Positions 35,765-45,283 of a stretch of DNA of 64,000 bases are shown here, in pieces. The notes beneath the pieces are model-generated. The model saw nothing but the letters and a program-made list of their open reading frames with translations. It ran no database searches and was not told the origin of the DNA. The position numbers and the translations under genes were made by a program. How positions within the stretch are numbered: the first letter of the stretch is position 1; the number at the start of each line of letters is the position of its first letter. This stretch comes from Albidovulum sp. (GTDB lineage: Bacteria > Pseudomonadota > Alphaproteobacteria > Rhodobacterales > Rhodobacteraceae), in NCBI GenBank assembly GCA_028823855.1, contig JAPPFL010000048.1, forward strand, positions 1 to 64,000, in the 5' to 3' direction.

Positions 35765-37180
35765 ATGTCGAACGCTGACGTCGGGCTAATCGGGCTCGGA
35801 ACCATGGGGGCGATGCTTTCACTCAATATCGCCGAGAAAGGATTCAAGATCGCGGTCTACAATCGAACGACGCGGGTCACGCGGGATTTCTTTGGTGCCG
35901 CAGGCGAGTTGGCGGCTAGAATCGTGCCGTGCGAAACGATTGAAGGCCTTGTTGCAAATGTCGCACCGCCGCACGCGATCATTCTCATGGTCCCCGCCGG
36001 CGATCCGGTGGATCAGCAAATATCAGAGTTGTCCAAGTTTTTAGACCGGTCGGATCTCATTGTTGATGCTGGCAACGCCAATTTTCGCGACACGAACAGG
36101 CGAAGTTGCGCAGCGCGCGCCGGTGGCATCCCCTTCATGGGCATTGGCGTATCGGGCGGAGAAGAAGGAGCTCGCCACGGACCGTCGATCATGGCGGGTG
36201 GCGCTGCCGAGTCTTGGCAACGGATGCAGCCAATCCTGTCCGCAATCGCCGCAAAGCATGAAGGAACGCCTTGCGCGACGCATATGGGCCCGGATGGCGC
36301 TGGCCACTTCGTGAAGGCCGTACACAACGGCATTGAATATGCGGACATGCAGATCATCGCCGAGGCTTACGGCATCCTTCGGGATGGTTTGTCATTCGAC
36401 GCAGAGAAATGTGGCGGGGTTTTTGAAGAATGGAACGACCGCCTTCTGAAATCCTACCTGATTGAAATCTCCGGAAAGGTTGCGTCTGCGCTGGATCCCG
36501 AGACGGATCGCGCCATGCTCGACATCATCGAGGATAAGGCAGGCCAAAAGGGCACAGGGCGTTGGACGGCGATCGAGGCCCAGCATCTTGGCGCGCCGAT
36601 AACGGTTATTGAAGCTGCCGTCTCCTCACGAAACATGTCGGCATTGAAGCACATACGCGTTGACGGCGAGAAGCATTTTGGTGCGGCGGCGCAAGCGATC
36701 GGGAATGACGGCATCACGATCGCGGACCTTGAAAGCGCGCTGGTGGCGGGAAAGATCATTTGCTACGCGCAGGGGTTTGATTTGCTGGATGCGGCGGGAC
36801 GCGAGTTCGGTTGGTCACTGCCGATGGCCGCGATCGCGGAGACTTGGCGCGAAGGCTGCATTATCCGGTCTGCGATGCTAAACGACATGGCAAGCGCGCT
36901 CCGCTCGGCACCGGACGGAAACTTGATGTTTGCTCCGTATTTTAGCGAGCTTCTAAAATCACACGTTCCGGCCTTGCGCCGCGTATCGTCTCGCGCGCTG
37001 GCCGCAGGCCATCCTGTGCCTGCGCTTGCCGCGGCGCTTGGCTATTTCGACTCGATGCGAACTGCTCGGTCCACGGCAAACATGATCCAGGGGCAGCGTG
37101 ATTTCTTTGGCGCTCATGGGTTTGAGCGCGTGGACCGCGACGGCACCGGATACCATGGACCATGGGGTAGCCGCGGCTGA
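35765..37180 (+). CDS. gnd: 6-phosphogluconate dehydrogenase, decarboxylating
   Basis: Oxidises 6-phosphogluconate to ribulose-5-phosphate with release of CO2; 471 residues, the full length of the long-form enzyme. NADP-binding GLIGLGTMG is at 7-15, GVSGGEEGARHGPSIMAGG is the substrate loop, HFVKAVHNGIEYADMQ carries the catalytic lysine and asparagine, and DKAGQKGTGRWT is typical. GGGAGGGG precedes the ATG. It follows the idonate dehydrogenase by 24 bases and completes the gluconate route started by the divergent gluconokinase. Confidence 0.96.
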   Translation: MSNADVGLIGLGTMGAMLSLNIAEKGFKIAVYNRTTRVTRDFFGAAGELAARIVPCETIEGLVANVAPPHAIILMVPAGDPVDQQISELSKFLDRSDLIVDAGNANFRDTNRRSCAARAGGIPFMGIGVSGGEEGARHGPSIMAGGAAESWQRMQPILSAIAAKHEGTPCATHMGPDGAGHFVKAVHNGIEYADMQIIAEAYGILRDGLSFDAEKCGGVFEEWNDRLLKSYLIEISGKVASALDPETDRAMLDIIEDKAGQKGTGRWTAIEAQHLGAPITVIEAAVSSRNMSALKHIRVDGEKHFGAAAQAIGNDGITIADLESALVAGKIICYAQGFDLLDAAGREFGWSLPMAAIAETWREGCIIRSAMLNDMASALRSAPDGNLMFAPYFSELLKSHVPALRRVSSRALAAGHPVPALAAALGYFDSMRTARSTANMIQGQRDFFGAHGFERVDRDGTGYHGPWGSRG

Positions 37181-37997
37181 TGGCTTTTCCAGTTTTCCTG
37201 AAAGGGAGGGAACGGCGACGAAAGGACTCGATGCGCTGAAGCGAATTCGGACTGCGACCGGCGCCGACGACATGCGCGCCGTCTGATCCAATCCCTTACC
37301 GAGACCAGATCCGTCGGTATCCTGTCACGGCGGCCGAGCATGTCAAAGGACACAATACTCGTCGCTGATATCGCACGCGATAGCCGGTCCACTGCGCGGC
37401 GCTCGAGTGGTCGGTATTTGAATTTCAGAAATCGCGGTCTCCGTCCACTCTGATGCTGAACTCGAGGCTACCTGCGATGTGTTTAAGACGACGCCCCCGG
37501 CTCCAAGAAGGCAAAGTACCAATAGCACGGCTTGCGGCGCGAAACTCGCGAGACCAGACACCGGGCTACCCGGCGCACATTCTATAGGACTAAAGCCGGG
37601 CACGGGCGGCTTCAACTAATCTGGCCATGGGTTTTGCGGTCACTGATGCATCGGAGCCAGCAGGAGAATACCGCAAGGGCCAAGCTAGAATTTTCTCGGC
37701 TTAAAAAAGGGCCCCCGGAATATCCTGGTTCGCATTAGCGGTACGGACAATGCTTCCCGAAGGAACCCTGCTTTCATAGTACTGTCGAGTATGCGCTCGA
37801 CCACGCAAACCCGGACGTTGCGTTCGTTCTGAACAGCGATGAAGTGGAACCGGGAACCATCAGGTTCGGTAAGAGCCGCGATCGGTATGAATCATATTTC
37901 CATTGCTGTCGGTCAGTCTTTTTTCCGTGATAGCTACGGTTTCCGAAAATGAAACGGATTACGCGGTTGGCGGCCTGCAATCGCAGGTCCCTTTAGT
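37181..37997. other. Gene-free or decayed spacer
   Basis: About 820 bases after gnd. Plus-strand coding-like scraps occur at about 37190-37286 (ending ...RTATGADDMRAV then stop) and 37780-37935, suggesting old gene remains, but I cannot assign a family to either. Confidence 0.35.
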
Positions 37998-38781
37998 TGG
38001 TTGAGAGCCCAAAGCGAACTGATGGGCCGAGTGAAGCAGTTCTCGCAGAAGCTCAGTTTGCGTTGTCCAAAGTAAAGCACAATTCCGCAAAATTTCCTGT
38101 TCTTCCCCGGACCGTCGTTCTAAAATCACTTGAGATGGCGGAAATCCCCGCATGAAACCGAGGTCGACTCTTTGACTGCTAAACCAACAAAATTGTCGGG
38201 GCTTTCCGCCAATGTGTCAATTTCCCTACCTTCTGCATTTTGCCAGTTGTAAAGACGGCATTCCTGTTCCAGCAAGGGTTGAACCTGGGTTAGTTCGCCC
38301 AGTACAAAGCTCTCCAGCAATCCGCCGAGCGCAGTCGAATTTCGCTGGCCGGCGGCGAACGATCGTTCATTGAAGTGTCGCAAGGCGAAAGCCTTGCCCG
38401 TGTCCGCGAAATGGTACTTCGTATCCTTGGTCTCACGCCGGCCCTCGCCCGGTGTCCATGAACCAAGCCGTATGATAAGGGAAAGTCTTGTCAAATTATC
38501 CAAATATGTATCGAGCGTAGCCCGATTCTCTTCGACAACTTCCGAAAGTTTCGAAACGTTGATTTCCTCGCCGGTCCGCGTCGCCATTTGTTCAGTCGAC
38601 CTGCGCAGCCAATCAGTTTCCGGATCCCGAGGATCGCTGCAAAATCTCGGTCAACGACGGAAGCTACATAGTCGCGGCGCAGTCTTTGTCTCGGCCCGGT
38701 AAGGTTTACGATTCGTAAAGTGGCTAGCGCTTCCGTCAACTCCGCAATCAGATATCGATGGAATTTGCGTATCTGCGCCAT
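37998..38781 (-). pseudogene. Decayed AAA-14/DUF4143 ATPase gene
   Basis: Minus-strand remains of a predicted DNA- or toxin-associated AAA-14 ATPase. The N-terminal start KFHRYLIAELTEALATLR followed by NLTGPRQ (the P-loop entry) is present, but the ATPase core after it is missing, pointing to a deletion and frameshift. The C-terminal DUF4143 domain is readable (KYHFADTGKAFALRHF, ALGGLLESFVLGEL, AEGREIDTL), but TGA and TAG codons interrupt its end before the terminal FCGIVLYFGQRKLSF and PISSLW. A normal member is about 380-430 residues; here it is inactivated. Confidence 0.65.
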
Positions 38782-39588
38782 CCTGAATTACGGCACCCTA
38801 ATAGAATGCTGAATAGATTGTTAACCATTTGCTGATCAAAAAAACCGCCATTTGCCAATTTTGCCTACATGGAACCACTTCCGGATTTCATGCCGTGCTC
38901 GGATAAGGAGTGCCTCTCCTGTCCTCCGGGAGCTTTCATCAAATGCTGAAAAGAAATTCCACTATTTGCTGACTGGCAGCTTCGTCAATTGCTTGCCGCG
39001 CAGCCGGAACCAACCCTCCCCGGCGAACTGGAACGCATCTTGCAGTAGAGATCACGACAAAACGCGACGATCCGTGTCCTTTGCGAGTCAACCAGATCCT
39101 GTAGTGGGGGCCTAGCTACACGAGGCGGAATCTCCTATCCGCCGTCATGCCTACGAACATTGCCTTGGCAACGCGTTGAACTTAAACAATTCAAATTGGC
39201 AGAAGTGAACTCGAAACGCGCAATTACCGATGCTTTATTCCGATGTTGCTAGTTGATTCACCTCGTCGCGTTCTTGATCGGCGATGCAGTCGTTTTCAGA
39301 GGCATATCGATCAGCGCGGGAATAGAGGCGCATCCGCGCGATCGCGGGTTGGACGAGGCCGATAACTGTCGCGATAAGCTTTTGATCTATTCTGCCGGTA
39401 CGGGTTTCAATAATATTGCTGGATTACCCGACTTAACCGACGGGTCCGTGTGTGAAGCAATCGCTTCCCGGTTTGGACCGCCGACACGCGCCGATGGTGA
39501 AGAGCAACATGCTGGCTTTTGGACAGGCGCCGTTCTCCCGGAGAAAATTGGAAATGCAAACGACGACGCCGTAACGCGCGCTACGCGA
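38782..39588. other. Gene-free spacer
   Basis: About 800 bases. An open frame from 39253 running into the RraA-like gene region has no recognisable domain and no ribosome-binding site, so I leave it uncalled. Confidence 0.4.
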
Positions 39589-40269
39589 TCAAAGCACCCG
39601 ATATTTTTCCCAAACTTCGCGAAGATATCCGCCGCCGAGCAGCAGCTCGCGCGCCTCTGATTCAATCCGCGCCTTTTCCAGAGCGCGAGGGACGACCTCG
39701 GGGATGCATTCTTTCGGCACGACAGTCACGCCGTCATTGTCGCAGACCACCAGATCGCCGGTAAAAACGGTCAGCCCGAAGACGCAGACCGGCACGTCCC
39801 ATTCGCGTATCGCGACCCGGCCCAGCGCATCCGTGGGGCGAGCGCCTCTGGCGAATATCGGGAAGCGATCCAGCTCATTGATCTTCGCGATATCGCGGAC
39901 CAGCCCGTCGATCAGAGCGCCTCGCGCACCGCGGCCGACCGAGGCCGTCGAGAACAGCTCGCCCCAGGCCGCGGCCGGCGCGCGCGAGCAGTCGAGCACA
40001 ACTAGATCTCCTTTGGACAGCGAATCGACAAAGTCGATCTCGCCCTCGTACGGGCGTTCGGGGATCTCGTTCACCGGCATCGAAATTGCCGTTCGCGCAA
40101 GGCCGATCAACACGCCCTCCGGTCCTGCGATATGCCGGGCGCCGGGCTCCAGCGTCTGAAAGCGCTTGCCGATCGCGTCGCAGACATCAGCAAAAACGGC
40201 CGAATAGGTTTCCGTCGCCAGGGCGTCAAGAGCCAGCGCATCGCCGCCCCGAGCCGTGTCCGATGGCAT
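39589..40269 (-). CDS. RraA-like protein (HMG/CHA aldolase or sugar-acid enzyme family)
   Basis: A 226-residue cytosolic protein of the RraA/HMG-CHA aldolase superfamily, which includes pyruvate aldolases, oxaloacetate decarboxylases and the RNase E regulator. The motif GARGALIDGLVRDI carries the Arg/Asp pair that binds the oxo-acid, and GDLVVCDNDGVTVVP is the metal-site Asp region. The start at 40269 is chosen because AAAGGA lies seven bases upstream; the ATG at 40275 abuts that site. It sits just downstream of an SDR on the same strand. With the lactonase and isomerase across the spacer it suggests a sugar-acid pathway ending in aldol cleavage or decarboxylation; substrate unknown. Confidence 0.8.
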   Translation of the reverse strand: MPSDTARGGDALALDALATETYSAVFADVCDAIGKRFQTLEPGARHIAGPEGVLIGLARTAISMPVNEIPERPYEGEIDFVDSLSKGDLVVLDCSRAPAAAWGELFSTASVGRGARGALIDGLVRDIAKINELDRFPIFARGARPTDALGRVAIREWDVPVCVFGLTVFTGDLVVCDNDGVTVVPKECIPEVVPRALEKARIESEARELLLGGGYLREVWEKYRVL

Positions 40270-40327
40270 GGGCATTCCTTTCAACGATATCGCGTGATTT
40301 CTGCGTGAACGGGTTCCGAAGCCAAGT

Positions 40328-41074
40328 TTAAAATGAGGCCAGCAGGCCGCCATCGACAAGATGATGCGAACCGGTAATGAACGAGGCATCGTCGCTCAAT
40401 AGAAAAGCCGCAAACTTGGCCACTTCTTCGGGCTTACCCACACGGTTCAGCGCATGCATTCTACCCCATTCGGCTAGCTGTTCCTGGGGCGCGTCCGGGC
40501 GGAAGTGCCGGGCATTCGCCTCAACCAGCGGAGTCTGGATCGTGCCGGGGCAAATCGCATTTACGCGAATGTTCTTGGGTCCATGGTCCAGCGCCATAAC
40601 GCGGGTCATCGAAATCACTGCGCCCTTGCTCGCGGCGTAGGCGGCCACGTCCTCCTGAGTAGCTAGAGCCTGAATTGAGGACATGTTGACGATCGATCCG
40701 CCGCCCGCCTCTTCCATAGCCGGAACGGCATGCTTGCACATCAGGAAAATGGCCTTGAGGTTGACATCGATAACCGAATCGAATTCCGCTTCAGACATAG
40801 TCACAACAGTGCCGTGCAACTCTTGTCCGGCGCAGTTGAAAACGCCTCTGAGCGAGCCGCACGACGTGGCAGCCGCAACAGCCTTCAGGCAATCGGCCGA
40901 TTTCGTGATGTCGGCCTCTATGGTCGTAATATCGTCGGGCAGTGTCGCCAGACCGGCGGCATCGCGGTCCACGCCGAACACATCAGCACCCAATTCGGCG
41001 AAAAGCAGGGCTGAGGCGCGGCCTATTCCCGAGGCGGCGCCAGTTACGATAACGCTATCTCTCAATGCGGTCAT
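40328..41074 (-). CDS. SDR-family oxidoreductase
   Basis: A 248-residue short-chain dehydrogenase with TGAASGIG (11-18), an acidic residue after the second strand (FGVDRD, favouring NAD), and the catalytic residues S132/S133, Y146 and K150 (YAASK). The C-terminal GSHHLVDGGLLASF is typical of classical sugar or polyol SDRs. The start at 41074 follows AGGGATT. It precedes the RraA-like gene by 58 bases and likely forms an operon with it. Given the SMP-30 lactonase nearby, oxidation of an aldose to its lactone is a reasonable guess. Confidence 0.88.
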   Translation of the reverse strand: MTALRDSVIVTGAASGIGRASALLFAELGADVFGVDRDAAGLATLPDDITTIEADITKSADCLKAVAAATSCGSLRGVFNCAGQELHGTVVTMSEAEFDSVIDVNLKAIFLMCKHAVPAMEEAGGGSIVNMSSIQALATQEDVAAYAASKGAVISMTRVMALDHGPKNIRVNAICPGTIQTPLVEANARHFRPDAPQEQLAEWGRMHALNRVGKPEEVAKFAAFLLSDDASFITGSHHLVDGGLLASF

Positions 41075-41954
41075 TGCAATCCCTAAGCGGCATGAGACTT
41101 TTTGGTAAACGCTGGTTGGAATGTTCACGCTAAAGCCTACTAGTACAGAGGTCAAGGCGAGGCCGGAATCGTCACGATCGCCAGTTCTATAGGCGAGAGA
41201 ACGCGCGCTTGCCGCAGAAAAACCGGGAAGACTACGAAAGCGGCTTCGTCGCTGCACAAGCCGAAAGGAACGAAATATAGCGCCTATTGATAGTTGAACG
41301 AAGGCCGCGCCTAAGCAGGAAAAGTGCCGCTCCGGTCGACCATTTCGAGCGTCGACATGGCATGGCAAGTTTTGCCATCTCTGGCAGATGGAGGCCCTTC
41401 TGATCTGCCGCTTTGCGTACGAATGCGCAGCAGTTGGCCGAATACTTGGACAATGCATTTCATATCTCGGCAATCGATGGACAGGATATCCTATATATTG
41501 AAAAACCTAACCAAACATGGCTGTCCAACCCGGCACCAATGCGGTTATGCGATAGCGGGAGCCGGCTGCGGCCATGGGACGGGCAATGATCGCGCACGAC
41601 TTCCTTACCTGAGATGCATTCCCGAGACAGTTCCCAATTGCGTAAATTTCGCGCACGCCCGGCGCGCCAATCGACTCGGATGAGGAATGGAAGTGAAATT
41701 GCGAAGCGCTGGAACGAAGCAGCGGCATCAACAGTCCGGAAAATGTCGAGGGACTTGCTACAGCGGCTGTCGCCGTGCCGAGCGGTGACCGAGCGGCCGC
41801 TGCCGCCAGCGCCGCGTCCCCTGCCGATAACGGGGTAGATATCGAACCCAACGTGCTTTAGATCAAGAGCTCTTTGCAATCCGCGATGGTTCCGCAATTG
41901 CATTTGCCTGAACAAAGAACCCGAAAGTTAATATTGTGAGAAGGATTCCTAGAC
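41075..41954. other. Divergent promoter region, otherwise gene-free
   Basis: About 880 bases between the SDR and the AGE-family gene. Open frames on the minus strand (41460-41915) show no domain I can name; they may be remains of a lost gene. Both promoters must lie here. Confidence 0.4.
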
Positions 41955-43223
41955 ATGCCGCAAAATTTGGATGCGTATGAGCCGCAGGGGCCGCGTTGGG
42001 TCGAACAATCTAGTCACCGGCACTGGCTGATGGGCGAGGCAACACGTTTGTTCGATTTCTATCAAGCCGGCTCGATCGACTCGCGCGGCGGTTTTTTCGA
42101 TTTGAATGACCGCGGCGAACCGCTTCCTACCGGATGGCCGCCCTCGTCCGAGCCAACCCGCAACCTTTTTACCACCACGCGCATCATTTACTGCTTCGCC
42201 ATCGGACACCTTATGGGACGACCGGGCTCGGACCGGCTCGTAGACCATGGCGTCGACTTCATGTTGAACGGGCATCTCGACGGAAAGAACGGCGGCTATC
42301 ACTGGGCGACCGGTTACAACGGCCCGACCAACAGCGCCAAGGTGGCCTATGGCCATGCCTTCACACTACTGGCCGCATCCAGCGCTAAAGCCGTCGGGCA
42401 TCCCGACGCCGACAAGCTCTTGGAGGACATTACCGGCATCCTCTTCGATCGATTTTGGGAGGAAGAACACGGAGCGATCCACGAAGACTTTCATGCCGAC
42501 TGGACGCCGGTGGAGACGTATCGCGGGCAAAACTCCAATATGCACCTGACCGAGGCTCTGATGGCGGCCTACGAGGTCACCGGCGACAGCGAATACCTCC
42601 GGAAAGCGGAAAAGATCGCAACATTGCTGATCCTGAATGTCACAGCGAACAACAACTGGCGCTTGCCCGAGCACTATACGTCTGACTGGTCGATTGATTA
42701 CGACTACGACCGCGATGTCTTCCGCCCCTATGGCTCGACAGTCGGGCACTGGCTAGAGTGGTCCAGGCTTCTGCTGCAGCTTTGGGCAACCGGCGGAACC
42801 AAGCACGACTGGATGAAGGATGCCTCCCAAGCCATGTTCCGCCAAGCTACCGAAGAAGGCTGGGCCGACAATGGCGGAGGATTCTATTTCACGGTGGGCT
42901 GGGACGGCAAGCCGGTGGACCGCGACCGCTACTGGTGGCCATGCACCGAAGGCATTGGCGCGGCCTACTGGCTGGCCGAGCATGTCGGCGGCGATTTCTA
43001 TGAAATCTGGTACCGCCGCGTCTGGAACTGGTGCGAAGCGCATCTGATAGACCGAGAACTGGGGTCCTGGCATCACCAGCTCAACAATGATCTGGTTCCG
43101 GTAACCGACCCCTGGTTTGGCAAGCCGGACCTGTACCATTCGCTTCAAGCGGCACTGATTCCGCTCATGCCGGCGACCGGCAGCATCATTAACGGCCTGA
43201 AGACCTGCGGTATCAAGATTTGA
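41955..43223 (+). CDS. AGE-family sugar isomerase/epimerase
   Basis: A 422-residue (alpha/alpha)6-barrel protein of the N-acylglucosamine 2-epimerase family, nearest in layout to aldose-ketose isomerases (mannose isomerase, sulfoquinovose isomerase YihS). Likely catalytic residues are R76 (FTTTRI), H197 (SNMHLTEAL), H265 and E268 (GHWLEW), and H373/H374 in SWHHQ. YWWPCTEGIGAA is a family signature. GAAGGA precedes the ATG. It is followed after eight bases by the SMP-30 lactonase, with an SDR and RraA-like gene divergent. The context of sugar oxidation is clear, but the sugar, including a possible sulfonated one, is not settled by what I can see. Confidence 0.85.
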   Translation: MPQNLDAYEPQGPRWVEQSSHRHWLMGEATRLFDFYQAGSIDSRGGFFDLNDRGEPLPTGWPPSSEPTRNLFTTTRIIYCFAIGHLMGRPGSDRLVDHGVDFMLNGHLDGKNGGYHWATGYNGPTNSAKVAYGHAFTLLAASSAKAVGHPDADKLLEDITGILFDRFWEEEHGAIHEDFHADWTPVETYRGQNSNMHLTEALMAAYEVTGDSEYLRKAEKIATLLILNVTANNNWRLPEHYTSDWSIDYDYDRDVFRPYGSTVGHWLEWSRLLLQLWATGGTKHDWMKDASQAMFRQATEEGWADNGGGFYFTVGWDGKPVDRDRYWWPCTEGIGAAYWLAEHVGGDFYEIWYRRVWNWCEAHLIDRELGSWHHQLNNDLVPVTDPWFGKPDLYHSLQAALIPLMPATGSIINGLKTCGIKI

Positions 43224-43231
43224 GAGGTTTC

Positions 43232-44119
43232 ATGACATACGACATCCAGTGTATTGCCCCTACGGGGGATGTGTGCGGCGAAGGCGCCGTCTGGTGCGCC
43301 TCGGAAGGTTCGGTCTACTGGACAGACATCAACCGGTTCCTGATCCACCGCCTGAACATTGCAACAAATGCCGTGGAGAGCTGGTACTTCGACGAGCCGG
43401 TGGTGGCGCTTTCACTGACCACCGAAGAGGGGCGCCTGCTAGTCGCGCTCGGCTCCAAGCTGATCTGGTGGTGGCCCGCGACCGACCGGCGCGCGGATCA
43501 CGGATTTGTTCTGCCGGGCTCGCCCGAAGTGCGTTTGAACGATGGACGCGCCGACCCCGAGGGCAACTTCTGGGTAGGGTCAATGAAGAACAACGTCCTG
43601 CCCGATGGCGAAGCCGGCGAGGCCGGAGGCGCCGAAGGCGTCCTTTACAAGATAGCGCCGGACGGGTCGGCAAGCGTGCACATGGACGGCCTGGGCATTT
43701 CTAACACGATTTGCTGGAGTCCGGACGGAGGCACGTTTTACACTGCTGACACGCTAGCCAACGAAATCTACGCGTTCGACGTGACCAATGAGGGAATCAA
43801 TAACCGGCGGATATTCTTCGGCGCCGATGATCGCGGACTTCCGGATGGATCCGCTATGGACAGCAACGGAGATCTCTGGAACTGCCGCTTCTTCGGCGGG
43901 ACGATCCTGCGCATCGCCGCCAACGGAACAATCCGGGATGTTATTGAGATGCCCGTTCGCAATATCACTACCGCTACATTCGGAGGTCCCGATCTGAAGA
44001 CGCTCTACATCACCTCGGCGTCCGCGCTGCGCAATCAAGGCGACAGGCTAGCCGGATCTCTTTGGGCTATCAATACCGAGGTGGCCGGTCTCCCCGAAAA
44101 CCGAGCGACTATAGTGTAG
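43232..44119 (+). CDS. SMP-30/gluconolactonase family lactonase
   Basis: A 295-residue six-bladed beta-propeller that hydrolyses sugar lactones to acids with a divalent metal. Metal ligands match the family: E17 (GEGAVW), N158 (SNTICWSPDG) and D205 (LPDGSAMD), with N103 (RLNDGRADPEGNFW) near the substrate. GAGAGG precedes the ATG at 43232, eight bases after the AGE-family gene. It would open the lactone made by the SDR encoded across the divergent promoter. Confidence 0.9.
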   Translation: MTYDIQCIAPTGDVCGEGAVWCASEGSVYWTDINRFLIHRLNIATNAVESWYFDEPVVALSLTTEEGRLLVALGSKLIWWWPATDRRADHGFVLPGSPEVRLNDGRADPEGNFWVGSMKNNVLPDGEAGEAGGAEGVLYKIAPDGSASVHMDGLGISNTICWSPDGGTFYTADTLANEIYAFDVTNEGINNRRIFFGADDRGLPDGSAMDSNGDLWNCRFFGGTILRIAANGTIRDVIEMPVRNITTATFGGPDLKTLYITSASALRNQGDRLAGSLWAINTEVAGLPENRATIV

Positions 44120-44566
44120 ATACATAGAGCCTCTTACATTGTCGCCTGAGTCTTGCCGGAACTACGCGTCCAGATTCAGAAATTTACTTGGTACATCCGC
44201 TTTCAACCGAATATTGCGAGGGACTCGACCTGCAACGGTTTTCGCGGAGTCGATCTCCAGGCATTCAAAGGTCGGGCTCCGCAATGAAGCCGGTTGCGCG
44301 AAGGAGGGAAGGGCGTGATTTGAATTGGCCGGAATCAACGGCTAGTCGAGGGCCCGTGCGGCAAGATTAGCGAGAATCGCGGTAAATCCGTGCGCAGGAA
44401 AGCTGTCCGCGGTGTTTCGGTCCGCCGCCAGAATGAAAACGATACCCGATCCCCGGGACTCCGGGGAAATCGGCCAATCCAATTTCCGGAGAGCCGCGGC
44501 CAAATTGCGGGAAATACTTTTCGCTACTCCCCGCGTGCCAGATCGTTCGCCCGGCGAGAACGACAA
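44120..44566. other. Spacer with a possible decayed coding tail
   Basis: About 450 bases. On the minus strand directly after the ArsR-type gene, frames read ...FILAADRNTADSFPAHGFTAILANLA before a stop at 44342, and an ATG overlaps the regulator stop (ATGA). This may be the remnant of a small coupled gene broken by a frameshift; no family recognised. Confidence 0.3.
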
Positions 44567-45283
44567 TCATCGACTCTGGCGGCTTCCACCATCAGGTGCA
44601 TTGGCAAAAAACGACCGGTTGAACCCCAGCTTGCCAACCAAAAATAATTTTCCTGCCTTGTTGATGACAACGGAACGGTCGTTCCTCGACCGGACAATGA
44701 ATTCGCGCTCGACCATCCCTGCTGCAATCATTGCGCCCAGAGAGCCCGCAACATGAGGCAGCCTCTCGCTCCAATCCACGCAGCGCGGACAGAGCAGGCG
44801 TCTTTTCGACCGCGCTTCGTCCAGATCAACGCAAAGCTCCCGGTAGAGCCGATGCCCGCCTTCCGGAAGGACATAGCTTTCCCGCGTCAGTGTCAACGCC
44901 CCGGTTTCCACAAGAATCCGCGAAATCTCCACGCCGAGCTCCCCCGCCAGGTGGTCATAGCAGAACCGGGCTTTTTTCAACTCGGGCTTCACATTTTGTC
45001 GGGGTCGGCGACCGGCCTTCAGCGGAACGTCGGATGCGAGCCGCTCGATGAAGGATGCAACCGAATCGCCGTTCAATTCATAAAAGTGGAATCGGCCGCA
45101 TTTGCGCATGTAGAGCAAGCCGGACTTCACCAGCGCGTATAGATGACTGGATGCGGTCTGGCTGCTAACGCCGGCACGCCAGGCCAGTTCGCTCGCCGAC
45201 AGGGCCTGGCCTCCCATCAGCGCCTCGAGCATGGCTTCCCTGCTCTCATGGCCAATGGCCCGTCCGAATTCCGCGAGGCTCAT
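44567..45283 (-). CDS. ArsR-type winged-helix transcriptional regulator
   Basis: A 238-residue regulator with an N-terminal ArsR-like winged helix (about 5-85; ASELAWRAGVSSQTASSHLYALVKSGLL) and a C-terminal domain with ARFCYDHLAGELGVEI (106-121) and CPRCVDWSER..H (165-178). This is a conserved ArsR-like branch in which the cysteines may sense metal or redox. Its start overlaps the stop of an upstream decayed frame (ATGA at 45280-45283). It is near the AGE/SMP-30 genes but on the opposite strand, and its target is unknown. Confidence 0.85.
   Translation of the reverse strand: MSLAEFGRAIGHESREAMLEALMGGQALSASELAWRAGVSSQTASSHLYALVKSGLLYMRKCGRFHFYELNGDSVASFIERLASDVPLKAGRRPRQNVKPELKKARFCYDHLAGELGVEISRILVETGALTLTRESYVLPEGGHRLYRELCVDLDEARSKRRLLCPRCVDWSERLPHVAGSLGAMIAAGMVEREFIVRSRNDRSVVINKAGKLFLVGKLGFNRSFFANAPDGGSRQSR

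Noticed and set aside
37776-37935. Coding-like plus-strand stretch with EYALDHANPDVAFVLNSDE
   Set aside because: Looks like real protein text but has no clear ends and I could not name a family, so it is noted only as possible gene debris.
39589-44119. Sulfoquinovose Entner-Doudoroff (sulfo-ED) cluster
   Set aside because: SDR and SMP-30 genes fit, but the sulfogluconate dehydratase, the aldolase of the expected family, a sulfoquinovosidase and a sulfolactaldehyde dehydrogenase are all missing, so I only mention a sulfosugar as an option.
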